DNA from: Methylophaga pinxianii | GTDB lineage: Bacteria; Pseudomonadota; Gammaproteobacteria; Nitrosococcales; Methylophagaceae | Length of the DNA stretch: 64,000 bases | Assembly (NCBI RefSeq): GCF_020447225.1 | Contig: NZ_JAJAEO010000183.1 | Span: 21,257 to 85,256, forward strand | Reading direction: 5' to 3' | Shown: positions 48,224-56,431 of the stretch, one piece after another | Numbering within the stretch: the first letter of the stretch is position 1 | Layout: each line of letters opens with the position of its first letter | The notes under the pieces: model-generated | Told to the model about the DNA's origin: nothing | What the model saw: only the letters and a program-made list of their open reading frames with translations | Databases searched by the model: none | Position numbers and translations under genes: made by a program

Positions 48224-48556
48224 ATGATGGATTTTCTGATTTCACCTGCTTTTGCTGAAACTGCAGCATCGGCTGGATCACCGGGTTTATTGGATTTTGC
48301 TTTTCCAATCATTTTATTGGTGCTGTTTTATGTCATGTTGATTCGCCCACAACAAAAACGTGCTAAAGCGCACCGTAACATGCAACAGTCATTGGCCAAA
48401 GGTGATGAAGTCGTTACTGATGGCGGTTTGATGGGCAAAATTAACGAAATTAACGACAATGCGATCAGCCTGCAGATTGCTGAAACGGTTGAAGTAAAAG
48501 TACGTCGTGAGTCAATCAATTCAGTGCTTCCAAAAGGCACATTGAAAAAACTGTAA
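48224..48556 (+). CDS. yajC: Preprotein translocase subunit YajC
   Basis: A 110-residue inner-membrane protein with one membrane helix (about 25-45, FPIILLVLFYVMLIRPQQKRAKAH) and a cytoplasmic tail containing KGDEVVTDGGLMGKI. It associates with SecDF. GAGGA precedes the start, which has two ATGs in a row. Confidence 0.94.
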   Translation: MMDFLISPAFAETAASAGSPGLLDFAFPIILLVLFYVMLIRPQQKRAKAHRNMQQSLAKGDEVVTDGGLMGKINEINDNAISLQIAETVEVKVRRESINSVLPKGTLKKL

Positions 48557-48564
48557 ATGAGAAG

Positions 48565-48588
48565 AGGCTGCCGGAGAGCAGCCTTTTT
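48565..48588 (+). terminator. Hairpin with T-run between yajC and secD
   Basis: AGGCTGC, loop CGGAGA, GCAGCCT, TTTTT. It has the form of an intrinsic terminator but lies inside a conserved operon, so it probably lowers, not abolishes, secD expression relative to yajC. Confidence 0.6.
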
Positions 48589-48605
48589 GATATCTGGATC
48601 TTAAG

Positions 48606-50462
48606 ATGAACCGATACCCCCTCTGGAAAAACTTATTGGTTGTGGCAGTAATTCTCATTGCCATTATCTACGCTATGCCAAATTTGTTTGGTGATGATCC
48701 TGCGGTACAGGTTTCCGCTGGGAGACTGAACAGCGTGGATTTGCAATTAGTTAATGAAATCGAGTCCACCCTTAAACAGGCTGATATACCTTATAAAGGG
48801 GTTGTGCTTGAAGAAAACCGTTTGTTGATTCGCTTCACTGAAGCTGACGACCAGCTCGAAGCCCGTGACCTTATCCAGCAAGAGTTGAGCTCGGAAGATT
48901 ATATCGTTGCTTTGAATTTAGCTCCCAATACCCCTGCATGGTTGCGGTCTCTGGGAGCAGAACCGATGAATCTTGGCCTGGATTTACGCGGTGGTGTGCA
49001 TTTTCTGATGGAAGTCGATATGGACGCCGTGTTGAAACAGACACTGGAAAGTTACGCCAGCGATATTCGGATTTTGCTACGTGACAAAACCATCCGTTAT
49101 ACCCAGGTCAATGTGGATAAAGGTGTTCTCACATTTGGATTTCGTGAACAAGCCGATTTAGACGCTGCTATTGCAGAAATCAACCGTGAGCATAATGAGC
49201 TTAATGCGGTAGTCGATGAAGATGCCGAGCGCCCAACGGTGGCCATTACGTTAAATGAAACTATCGTTCGTGAAACACAAACCCTGGCTTTACAGCAAAA
49301 TATCACAACGTTACGAAATCGTATAAATGAATTGGGGGTTGCAGAGCCGACAGTTCAACAGCAAGGACAAGATCGTATTGTTGTGCAATTGCCTGGTGTT
49401 CAGGATACCGCTCAAGCGAAAAAAATCCTTGGAGCAACAGCGACCTTGGAGTTTCGTTTAGTTGATTTTGAAAATGATGTACAAGATGCTTTAAACGGCC
49501 GAGTACCCGCTAACTCAGAACTGTTTTACCATCGCGATGGCAGACCTTACTTGCTTAATAAACGAGTCATGTTAACCGGCGAGCATGTTATCAATGCTGC
49601 TTCAACAATTGATGGGCAAAGTGGTTCTCCTGCAGTATCTGTCACTTTAGATGGTAAAGGCGCACGTATTTTCAGCAATATTACCCGGGAGAATATTGGC
49701 AATCCGATGTCGGTCGTGTTTATTGAGTCAAAAATTGAAACACAAGTTATTGATGGTGAAGAAGTCAGCGTAAGACGGCAACTTCCCGAAATTATCAGTG
49801 TGGCAACGATACGTGATCAATTAGGTAAAAAGTTTCAAATTACCGGATTAGACAGTACCACAGAAGCACGCGATCTTGCTCTATTGCTTCGTGCCGGAGC
49901 GTTGGCTGCACCTATCGATATCGTTGAAGAACGTACTGTTGGACCAAGCCTGGGACAAGAAAATATTAACCAGGGATTTGCTTCGGTAATGATTGGTTTT
50001 GCACTGGTTCTTGTGTTTATGATTGTCTGGTACCGATTATTTGGTGCGGTCGCCAATCTGGCCTTGGCTGCTAATTTGGTATTGATCGTGGCGTTGCTGT
50101 CTATGCTGCAGGCCACGCTGACCATGCCGGGCATTGCCGGTATCGTGTTAACGGTCGGTATGGCGGTAGATGCGAATGTTCTTATTTTTGAACGCATCCG
50201 TGAAGAGCTCAGATTGGGCAACAGTCCTCGTGCCAGTATTGAAGCTGGTTATTCAAAAGCATTTTCGACGATTGCTGATGCCAACATTACCACGTTGATT
50301 GCAGCAATAGTGTTATTCGGTTTTGGTACAGGAACCATTAAAGGGTTTGCTATCACGTTAACCCTGGGCATATTGACCTCGATGTTTACGGCAATTGTCG
50401 GTACTCGGATGGTGATTAACCTTATTTACGGTAATAAACAACGACCAAAACTGTCTATTTAA
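48606..50462 (+). CDS. secD: Protein translocase subunit SecD
   Basis: A 618-residue RND-type membrane protein that uses the proton gradient to pull preproteins across the inner membrane. One N-terminal helix (about 9-27), a long periplasmic P1 domain, the conserved MNLGLDLRGGVHFLMEVD, then five C-terminal helices with the VGMAVDANVLIFERIREE motif. Normal length. Confidence 0.96.
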   Translation: MNRYPLWKNLLVVAVILIAIIYAMPNLFGDDPAVQVSAGRLNSVDLQLVNEIESTLKQADIPYKGVVLEENRLLIRFTEADDQLEARDLIQQELSSEDYIVALNLAPNTPAWLRSLGAEPMNLGLDLRGGVHFLMEVDMDAVLKQTLESYASDIRILLRDKTIRYTQVNVDKGVLTFGFREQADLDAAIAEINREHNELNAVVDEDAERPTVAITLNETIVRETQTLALQQNITTLRNRINELGVAEPTVQQQGQDRIVVQLPGVQDTAQAKKILGATATLEFRLVDFENDVQDALNGRVPANSELFYHRDGRPYLLNKRVMLTGEHVINAASTIDGQSGSPAVSVTLDGKGARIFSNITRENIGNPMSVVFIESKIETQVIDGEEVSVRRQLPEIISVATIRDQLGKKFQITGLDSTTEARDLALLLRAGALAAPIDIVEERTVGPSLGQENINQGFASVMIGFALVLVFMIVWYRLFGAVANLALAANLVLIVALLSMLQATLTMPGIAGIVLTVGMAVDANVLIFERIREELRLGNSPRASIEAGYSKAFSTIADANITTLIAAIVLFGFGTGTIKGFAITLTLGILTSMFTAIVGTRMVINLIYGNKQRPKLSI

Positions 50463-50476
50463 TTAAGGTTTAACTC

Positions 50477-51427
50477 ATGCATTTATTGAGCAAAGAAACA
50501 AACGTCAATTTCGTTGGGATACGTAAATATGCTTTAGCATTTTCAGCCATATTGCTGATAGTGTCTGTCTATTCGATTGTGACCAATAGCTTGAATTTTG
50601 GTATCGATTTCACTGGCGGTACCATGATCGAACTAGGGTATCCACAGACAGTTGATTTGGGTGAAATTCGCACCACCCTTGAGCAAGGTGGATTTGAAGA
50701 TGCTTTAGTTCAGAATTTTGGTTCATTATCGGACGTGCTTATTCGCTTGCCGGTCATTGAAACGGAAAACATGGCTGAGCTGAGTAACAAGGTAGTTGAG
50801 CTTTTACAGGCTGAGCAAACTGAGGCTATTGAGGTCAGAAGGGTAGAATTTGTTGGTCCGCAGGTCGGTGAAGAACTGGCAGAGGATGGTGGTCTGGCGA
50901 TGGTTTACGCGCTGATCGGTATTCTTATCTATGTGGCGTTACGCTTTGAATATCGCTTTGCCATTGCCTCGGTGTTAGCTTTGGTTCATGACGTGGTTAT
51001 CACCGTCGGTTTTTTCTCGTTTTTCCGTCTAGACTTTGACCTGACTGTTTTGGCGGCAATCCTGGCCGTTATAGGTTATTCATTGAACGATACGATCGTG
51101 GTGTTTGACCGAATCCGTGAAAGCTTTCTGAAGATGCGTAAGGCGGAACCGGTTGAGGTTATCAATACCTCAATTAATGCGACGTTAGGTCGTACTATTA
51201 TGACTTCAATGACAACCTTGCTGGTTGTTATAGCGCTTTTCGTTTTTGGTGGTGAAGTCATACATGCTTTTGCAACGGCCTTGCTGATAGGTATTTTAGT
51301 CGGTACCTATTCATCGATTTACGTTGCTGGTACAGCTGTATTGTTAATGGGGGTTACGAAAACCGACCTTATGCCACCCGAAAAAGAGGAAGAGGGTGAT
51401 ATCAATCCGGATGGTAGCCAAGTCTGA
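50477..51427 (+). CDS. secF: Protein translocase subunit SecF
   Basis: A 316-residue partner of SecD. N-terminal helix, then the FGIDFTGGTMIELGY motif (SecF counterpart of the SecD motif). Five C-terminal helices carry VIGYSLNDTIVVFDRIRE and NATLGRTIMTS. Acidic C-terminal tail. Ends directly before a strong terminator. Confidence 0.96.
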   Translation: MHLLSKETNVNFVGIRKYALAFSAILLIVSVYSIVTNSLNFGIDFTGGTMIELGYPQTVDLGEIRTTLEQGGFEDALVQNFGSLSDVLIRLPVIETENMAELSNKVVELLQAEQTEAIEVRRVEFVGPQVGEELAEDGGLAMVYALIGILIYVALRFEYRFAIASVLALVHDVVITVGFFSFFRLDFDLTVLAAILAVIGYSLNDTIVVFDRIRESFLKMRKAEPVEVINTSINATLGRTIMTSMTTLLVVIALFVFGGEVIHAFATALLIGILVGTYSSIYVAGTAVLLMGVTKTDLMPPEKEEEGDINPDGSQV

Positions 51428-51430
51428 TAC

Positions 51431-51459
51431 AAAAAGGGCCCGCATCATGCGGGCTTTTT
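51431..51459. terminator. Terminator after secF
   Basis: AAAAAGG-GCCCGCA, loop TCA, TGCGGGC-TTTTT. Its A-run would act as a T-run on the minus strand, so it likely serves both secF and the convergent small gene, whose stop codon (51458-51460) touches it. Confidence 0.87.
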
Positions 51460-51697
51460 ATTGGTATTTTTTGGCCGGAATACTATCGGGATAAGGGGTC
51501 CGCTGTATACGCGCGTTTTCCATAGAAATAACATTCTTTGAAAAGGAAGAGTCCTGTGGAGAGCTATGTTCATAATGCGTTTCTACTTTAAGTATGCGTA
51601 ACCCTTCATAGTTACTTTGATAGCTCATGAAAGTAGCAAACTCTTCCAGTCCTTGCAGGATTTGCCGAAGATCTAATTCCAGTGATTTGTTTTTCAT
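51458..51697 (-). CDS. Small hypothetical protein
   Basis: A protein of 79 residues from ATG 51697, or 101 from an in-frame start at 51763. The shorter form is preferred because GAGTGAG lies upstream of it and no ribosome-binding site is seen at 51763. The first half looks helical and hydrophilic (LELDLRQILQGLEEFATFMSY); the second half is Ser/Pro-rich and probably disordered. No known family recognised. The reading frame is intact and ends at a terminator, which supports a real but unassigned gene. Confidence 0.45.
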   Translation of the reverse strand: MKNKSLELDLRQILQGLEEFATFMSYQSNYEGLRILKVETHYEHSSPQDSSFSKNVISMENARIQRTPYPDSIPAKKYQ

Positions 51698-51981
51698 TTG
51701 ACTCACTCTGTTTCTAGTAAAGCAAGTAGCGGCGAATGGGCAGAAATCTTGAGAGAAATTCATCTTAGTTATTGATAAAAGTGGTTTATATCAACCAGTT
51801 TTGTGTTGCTATCAGCAAGGCTATAAAAGTACCTTTAGTTAACTATTTGAAAATAAAAGAAAATAATTACTACAAAGGCTTGAGGATAGGATAATTTCCT
51901 GTGATGTCGAGGATTTTTCTGATTATAAGTGACATCTAAGGACGTATCTTGTAGATGGTTTTGTAATGGAAGGAGAGATGA

Positions 51982-52779
51982 ATGGTTCACTTAAAAAAAT
52001 ATGGCATGTTCCTGGCGTTTATTTGGCCGCAGTGGTTAATGGCAAATGATATAGACGTCACCATGCATTATATTGGTCCTACTGAGGGTCAAGTCTGGCT
52101 TGGCGTTCAGCAAGGAATTAAAGAAGCAAATCTTCAGGGCGGCTTCTTAGGCCAAAAATATAAAGTAGAAGTTGTTGAGCCAGAGGCCTTGGATAAGACC
52201 AATGTAGAGACCGTTTTATTGTTGGCGACTGATGATGATTACATTATGAAAGTTGCCCAGTCTGAACAATTTGCTGAAACACCGGTAATTAATCTTATTT
52301 CACGTAATGATAAATTGCGTCAGGCCTGTATACCCAACCTGTTCCATATTACGCCAAGTGATGAAATGCGCGCAGATGCCTTGGCGCAGTGGAATGAAAA
52401 AAATCCTGACAAGCCTGCCGAAGTCATGAGTTGGCACAAAGACTTTGTAAAATTTGCCGCAAGCCAGTTAAACAATCGTTTTGAGAAAAATCAGGGTGAA
52501 GCAATGACTGATCAGGCCTGGGCTGGTTGGGCTGGAACCAAAATGATTGCCGATTCAGTGGTACAAACAATGCAGTACGATGCAAAGTTTATGTTGAATC
52601 ATCTGAAAACAAATCTTGTTTTTGATGGACAAAAAGGCGATAACGCTAACTTTCGTGAAAATGGCCAATTACGCCAAATTCTATTACTTGTAGATAACAA
52701 TAATAAAATTGTTGCTGAAGCACCATTACGCGGTTTTGAAGGTGGATTGGATAGCCTGGGTAAAGTTACCTGCAAATAA
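51982..52779 (+). CDS. Periplasmic binding protein-like component of PQQ-alcohol-dehydrogenase-associated transport
   Basis: A 265-residue exported protein with signal peptide (about 1-21, ending LMA). It has a type I periplasmic-binding-fold start (YIGPTEGQVWLGVQQGIKEANLQGGFLGQKY). The end, FDGQKGDNANFRENGQLRQILLLV then PLRGFEGGLDSLG, resembles the substrate-binding protein family linked to PQQ-dependent alcohol dehydrogenase systems. It is shorter than usual (about 350 or more), with part of the second lobe missing. The transporter ATPase and permease are not next to it. AAGGAGA precedes the ATG. The ligand is unknown. Confidence 0.65.
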   Translation: MVHLKKYGMFLAFIWPQWLMANDIDVTMHYIGPTEGQVWLGVQQGIKEANLQGGFLGQKYKVEVVEPEALDKTNVETVLLLATDDDYIMKVAQSEQFAETPVINLISRNDKLRQACIPNLFHITPSDEMRADALAQWNEKNPDKPAEVMSWHKDFVKFAASQLNNRFEKNQGEAMTDQAWAGWAGTKMIADSVVQTMQYDAKFMLNHLKTNLVFDGQKGDNANFRENGQLRQILLLVDNNNKIVAEAPLRGFEGGLDSLGKVTCK

Positions 52780-52809
52780 AAATTGAGAAATATATTAGGA
52801 GAACGCTGA

Positions 52810-53766
52810 ATGAAATTTAAAACACTTTTGCTAAGTTCAATGATTTTGGCAAGTACGTCCGCTTTAGCAGAGCCAACACATCGATTATTTGCTACCAATG
52901 AAAAAGATAATACAGTTAGCGTCATTGATTCCCGCACCCTTGAAGTTGAAACCTCCATTAATGTCGGTCAACGTCCTCGTGGTATCGGTTTATCACCAGA
53001 TCAAACAATGCTGTATGTGGCGATAAGTGATGACGATGCTATTGCCGTTGTTGATGTCAAAACCCTGGAGTTAGTGAAAACTCTGGATTCAGGTGATGAT
53101 CCTGAAACCTTTGGCGTTAATCCTGTTTCAGGGCATATTGTTATTTCTAATGAAGATGATGGGGAAGCCACCTTCCTTGACCCTAAATCAGGTGAAAAAT
53201 TAGCTGTTGTACAAGTAGGAATTGAACCAGAAGGGGTTGCCGTATCACCTACGGGTAAATATGCGCTGGTCACCAGTGAGTCCAGCAATATGGTTCATAT
53301 TATTGAAACGACCGATTACACAGCCGTTGCTCATTTAGTTGTAGGGGCACGTCCACGTGGTCTGGCTTTCAACAGTGATGGCAGTTTAGCTTATGCGACA
53401 AGTGAAATTGGTAATGAAGTCGCCATTATTGATATGGAAGCGCTGAAAGTTGTTAAGAAAGCTTCCATTGATGTTGAAAATTCAAAACCAATGGATATTA
53501 AAGTCAGCCCGGACGATAAAATGTTGTATGTCACAACGGGCCGCGGTAACTCAGTTGCATTTTTAGATGCAAAGACACTTGAGCTGAAAGGTAATGTTCC
53601 AGTTGGAAAACGGGTTTGGGGCTTAGACCTCTCTAAAGATGGTTCAACAATCTATACCGCAGATGGTGTGGATGGCACGGTTTCCGTCGTCGATACAGCA
53701 AAACAGGAACGAGTTAAGACAATTAAAGTTGGCGCGTTCCCATGGGGTGTTGCTCTGGACGATTAA
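52810..53766 (+). CDS. Exported YVTN beta-propeller protein (PQQ-associated type)
   Basis: A 318-residue periplasmic seven-bladed propeller. Signal peptide 1-20 (ASTSALA, then EPT). Repeating blades with NTVSVIDSRTLEV, GQRPRGIGLSPDQTMLYVA, VVGARPRGLAFNSDGS and KVGAFPWGVALDD match the beta-propeller family associated with PQQ-dependent catabolism. Many Asp residues are in loops. It is 30 nt after the binding-protein-like gene and followed by a terminator, so the two form a transcript of their own. In methylotrophs such genes accompany methanol oxidation and metal or cofactor handling; that role here is inference. Confidence 0.75.
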   Translation: MKFKTLLLSSMILASTSALAEPTHRLFATNEKDNTVSVIDSRTLEVETSINVGQRPRGIGLSPDQTMLYVAISDDDAIAVVDVKTLELVKTLDSGDDPETFGVNPVSGHIVISNEDDGEATFLDPKSGEKLAVVQVGIEPEGVAVSPTGKYALVTSESSNMVHIIETTDYTAVAHLVVGARPRGLAFNSDGSLAYATSEIGNEVAIIDMEALKVVKKASIDVENSKPMDIKVSPDDKMLYVTTGRGNSVAFLDAKTLELKGNVPVGKRVWGLDLSKDGSTIYTADGVDGTVSVVDTAKQERVKTIKVGAFPWGVALDD

Positions 53767-53784
53767 TTGAGAACCATCGGTGTT

Positions 53785-53822
53785 AAAAAGCCCGGCAGCA
53801 GATGGCTCGCCGGGCTTTTTTT
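53785..53822 (+). terminator. Terminator after beta-propeller gene
   Basis: AAAAAGCCCGGC, loop of 12 bases, GCCGGGCTTTTT plus TT. A strong 12-bp stem. Confidence 0.9.
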
Positions 53823-53877
53823 ATGTCCGGAATCAAATAAAGATAAGAAATATTTTGTGAACCATTGCTGACGCGCT

Positions 53878-54402
53878 ATGATGCCGCACATGAAATCTAT
53901 ACTGCGATTTATTGATATTTGCCTGTTCCGTTCGGGACCCGATAGTCTTCCGGCAAATAATCAACTTACACAATGGGTACTGTTGTGTTACTTCTGTGTC
54001 AGCGTGCTGATGAATCAGATCGATATGTCCATGCGAATCAGTTTATGGATTGGCATTAGTGATTTGCTTGTGTTGATGGCTTTTCTATACTTGTTACTTC
54101 GATTCAATCACTTATTACCACGTTACCAACAGACGCTGAGTGCAATGGCGGGTACAGGCAGCTTGTTGGGATTATTATCCATGCCATTGTTGTGGGCATT
54201 TCATCAGTATGCCGAAAAGACAGACGCGGCAAACTTTATATTATTCTCATTAATGCTGGTCATGTTCTGGAGCTTGATGGTCACGGCTCATATCATTCGT
54301 CGCACACTTGAAACATCAGCCCCGAAAGCAGTTGCGCTGACTATGCTGTATGTTGTAATTGCCATTGTTCTCAACGGCTTAGTTATGTCCGGAGCAACCT
54401 GA
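53878..54402 (+). CDS. Hypothetical inner-membrane protein
   Basis: A 174-residue protein with about four or five membrane helices (about 32-48, 53-74, 88-107, 119-140 and 151-170). It has no motif that I recognise; the fold of segments resembles small YIP1-like proteins. Its TGA is directly followed by the mpl ATG with no gap, so the two are co-expressed. A role in envelope biogenesis is only suggested by this neighbour. Confidence 0.6.
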   Translation: MMPHMKSILRFIDICLFRSGPDSLPANNQLTQWVLLCYFCVSVLMNQIDMSMRISLWIGISDLLVLMAFLYLLLRFNHLLPRYQQTLSAMAGTGSLLGLLSMPLLWAFHQYAEKTDAANFILFSLMLVMFWSLMVTAHIIRRTLETSAPKAVALTMLYVVIAIVLNGLVMSGAT

Positions 54403-55758
54403 ATGCATATTCATATTTTAGGTATTTGTGGCACGTTTATGGGCGGACTTGCTTTGCTGGCACGTGATCGTGGTTTTACGGTTTCTGGCTCTGATGCCAA
54501 TGTGTATCCGCCAATGAGTGATCAGCTGGCTTCAGCTGGTATTAACGTTATGCAAGGCTATTTAGCAGAACATTTGCAACCTGCTCCCGATATGGTGGTG
54601 ATGGGGAATGCGATGTCCCGCGGCAACCCTGCAGTAGAGTACGTATTAAATCAGGGATTACCTTATATTTCGGGGCCGCAGTGGTTGGCAGAAAATATTT
54701 TGGTTAATCGATGGGTTTTGGCGGTATCTGGTACTCATGGCAAAACAACAACAAGCAGTATGCTGGCTTGGATTCTGGAATATGCTGGAATGCAGCCGGG
54801 ATTTCTGATCGGTGGAGTGCCGGGGAATTTCGGTCAGTCAGCGGCTATCGGTAATACGCCTTTTTTTGTGATTGAAGCTGATGAATACGATACCGCTTTT
54901 TTTGATAAACGCAGTAAATTTTTGCATTATCATCCACGGACGCTGGTGATTAATAATCTCGAATTTGATCATGCCGATATCTTTGCCGATCTGGCAGCGA
55001 TCCAAACCCAGTTTCATCATTTGATTCGCACCGTTCCCTCAGAGGGACTGGTGATCACACCCTACGCTAATCCTGCTATAGAGCAGACACTGGAACGGGG
55101 ATGCTGGACCCCCAGACAATCAATGGATGGTGTAAATGCCGATTGGCAGGTGAGCGATATGACTGAGGATGGTCATTGTTTTACCGTACAACATAATGGC
55201 CAGACTGGCAGGGTAAATTGGCCATTACTGGGACGTCACAATGTGAGCAATGCACTGGCGGCTATGGCGGCGGCACATCATGTTGGAATCACTGTTGAAC
55301 ATGCTTGTGAGGCATTGAACCAGTTCAAAGGGGTCAAGCGTAGACTGGAACTTCGCGGCGAATGTCGTGGAATAAAAGTTTATGATGATTTTGCCCACCA
55401 CCCCACGGCAATTGCCACAACCTTGCAGGGGTTGCGTGCCAATATCGGCCAGCAGAGACTGATTGCTGTGTTGGAACCGCGATCCAATACCATGAAAATG
55501 GGAGTTCATGAGCAGACTCTAGCTGCCTCATTGCAAGCGGCAGATAAGGTTATTCTGTATCAGGATGCACAATTATCCTGGTCACTGGACAACATCCAAC
55601 AACAGCTGGGTGACAAGTCGGTCCTACATCGGAAAATTGAGGATGTGGTTGCACAATTACTAAGTCAATGCCAGGCGGGTGATCACATAGTTGTGATGAG
55701 TAATGGTGGCTTCGGCGGTATCCATCAAAAAATTCTGGATGCATTGGCCAATGACTGA
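54403..55758 (+). CDS. mpl: UDP-N-acetylmuramate:L-alanyl-gamma-D-glutamyl-meso-diaminopimelate ligase
   Basis: A 451-residue Mur-ligase-family enzyme that recycles murein tripeptide by joining it to UDP-MurNAc. N-terminal HIHILGICGTFMGGLALLARDRGF. ATP-binding SGTHGKTT at 109-116. Central EADEYDTAFFDKRSKF, then LGRHNVSNALAAMAAAHH and DDFAHHPTAI. Length and motifs fit Mpl rather than MurC. Its last 8 bases overlap ubiX. Confidence 0.95.
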   Translation: MHIHILGICGTFMGGLALLARDRGFTVSGSDANVYPPMSDQLASAGINVMQGYLAEHLQPAPDMVVMGNAMSRGNPAVEYVLNQGLPYISGPQWLAENILVNRWVLAVSGTHGKTTTSSMLAWILEYAGMQPGFLIGGVPGNFGQSAAIGNTPFFVIEADEYDTAFFDKRSKFLHYHPRTLVINNLEFDHADIFADLAAIQTQFHHLIRTVPSEGLVITPYANPAIEQTLERGCWTPRQSMDGVNADWQVSDMTEDGHCFTVQHNGQTGRVNWPLLGRHNVSNALAAMAAAHHVGITVEHACEALNQFKGVKRRLELRGECRGIKVYDDFAHHPTAIATTLQGLRANIGQQRLIAVLEPRSNTMKMGVHEQTLAASLQAADKVILYQDAQLSWSLDNIQQQLGDKSVLHRKIEDVVAQLLSQCQAGDHIVVMSNGGFGGIHQKILDALAND

Positions 55759-56359
55759 TTCGAAACAAATCGCACTGGCTATTACTGGCGCATCGGGCGC
55801 ACCGTATGCAAAACGCTTATTAGAGCAATTGTTGTTGCAGGGAATGACCGTGCATCTGATGATTTCTGCTGCCGGTCGTATTGTATTAGCCGATGAACTT
55901 GACTGGAAATTACCTGCTCGCGCAGCAGATGCAGTGAAAGTTTTGGAAGCGGAGTATGGTTGCCAGCCTGGTCAGTTGAAGGTCTATGGGGAGCAACAAT
56001 GGTCATCTCCGCTTGCCAGTGGCTCTCATTCTGTCCCCACCATGATTGTCTGTCCCTGCACCATGGGCACTTTGTCAGCGATTGCTGTGGGTGGCAGTGA
56101 TAATCTGATTAATCGTGCTGCAGATGTCATGATCAAAGAACAGCGTAAATTAATTGTCGTTCCCAGAGAAGCCCCATTTTCGCCAATTCATTTGGAAAAT
56201 ATGCTGAAGCTCTCCCGGTTAGGTGTATGCATCATGCCCCCAAATCCTGGCTTTTATTTTCGGCCGCAGACACTCGAAGACATTGTGGATTTTGTGGTAG
56301 CCAGAATCCTTGATCAAGCCTCTGTAACACACCAATTGATGCCACGCTGGGGCGAATAA
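55751..56359 (+). CDS. ubiX: Flavin prenyltransferase UbiX
   Basis: A 202-residue enzyme that prenylates FMN to make the UbiD cofactor for ubiquinone synthesis. Motifs ALAITGASGAPYAKRLLEQL (FMN binding), PCTMGTLSAIAVGGSDNLINRAADVMIKEQRKLIVVPREAPFS, and the C-terminal PPNPGFYFRPQTLEDIVDFVVARILD. ATG 55751 overlaps the mpl end; a longer frame from 55703 runs inside mpl and is not needed. Confidence 0.95.
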   Translation: MTDSKQIALAITGASGAPYAKRLLEQLLLQGMTVHLMISAAGRIVLADELDWKLPARAADAVKVLEAEYGCQPGQLKVYGEQQWSSPLASGSHSVPTMIVCPCTMGTLSAIAVGGSDNLINRAADVMIKEQRKLIVVPREAPFSPIHLENMLKLSRLGVCIMPPNPGFYFRPQTLEDIVDFVVARILDQASVTHQLMPRWGE

Positions 56360-56396
56360 TCTCTGACGCGGAATCAGGGCCGCACATTAACTCGCG

Positions 56397-56402
56397 TATA
56401 AT
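56397..56402 (+). promoter_or_regulatory. Consensus -10 element before fhs
   Basis: Perfect TATAAT 30 bases before the fhs ATG. No clear -35 box is present at 17 bases, so the promoter could depend on an activator or an extended -10 region. Confidence 0.4.
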
Positions 56403-56431
56403 GCCAGCAGATTCAGAATTCGGAAAATAGC

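Noticed and set aside
51764-51981. Possible promoter with TATAAA near 51822 upstream of the binding-protein-like gene
   Set aside because: The -35 match is poor and the region is A/T-rich, so chance matches are likely; no other feature seen there.
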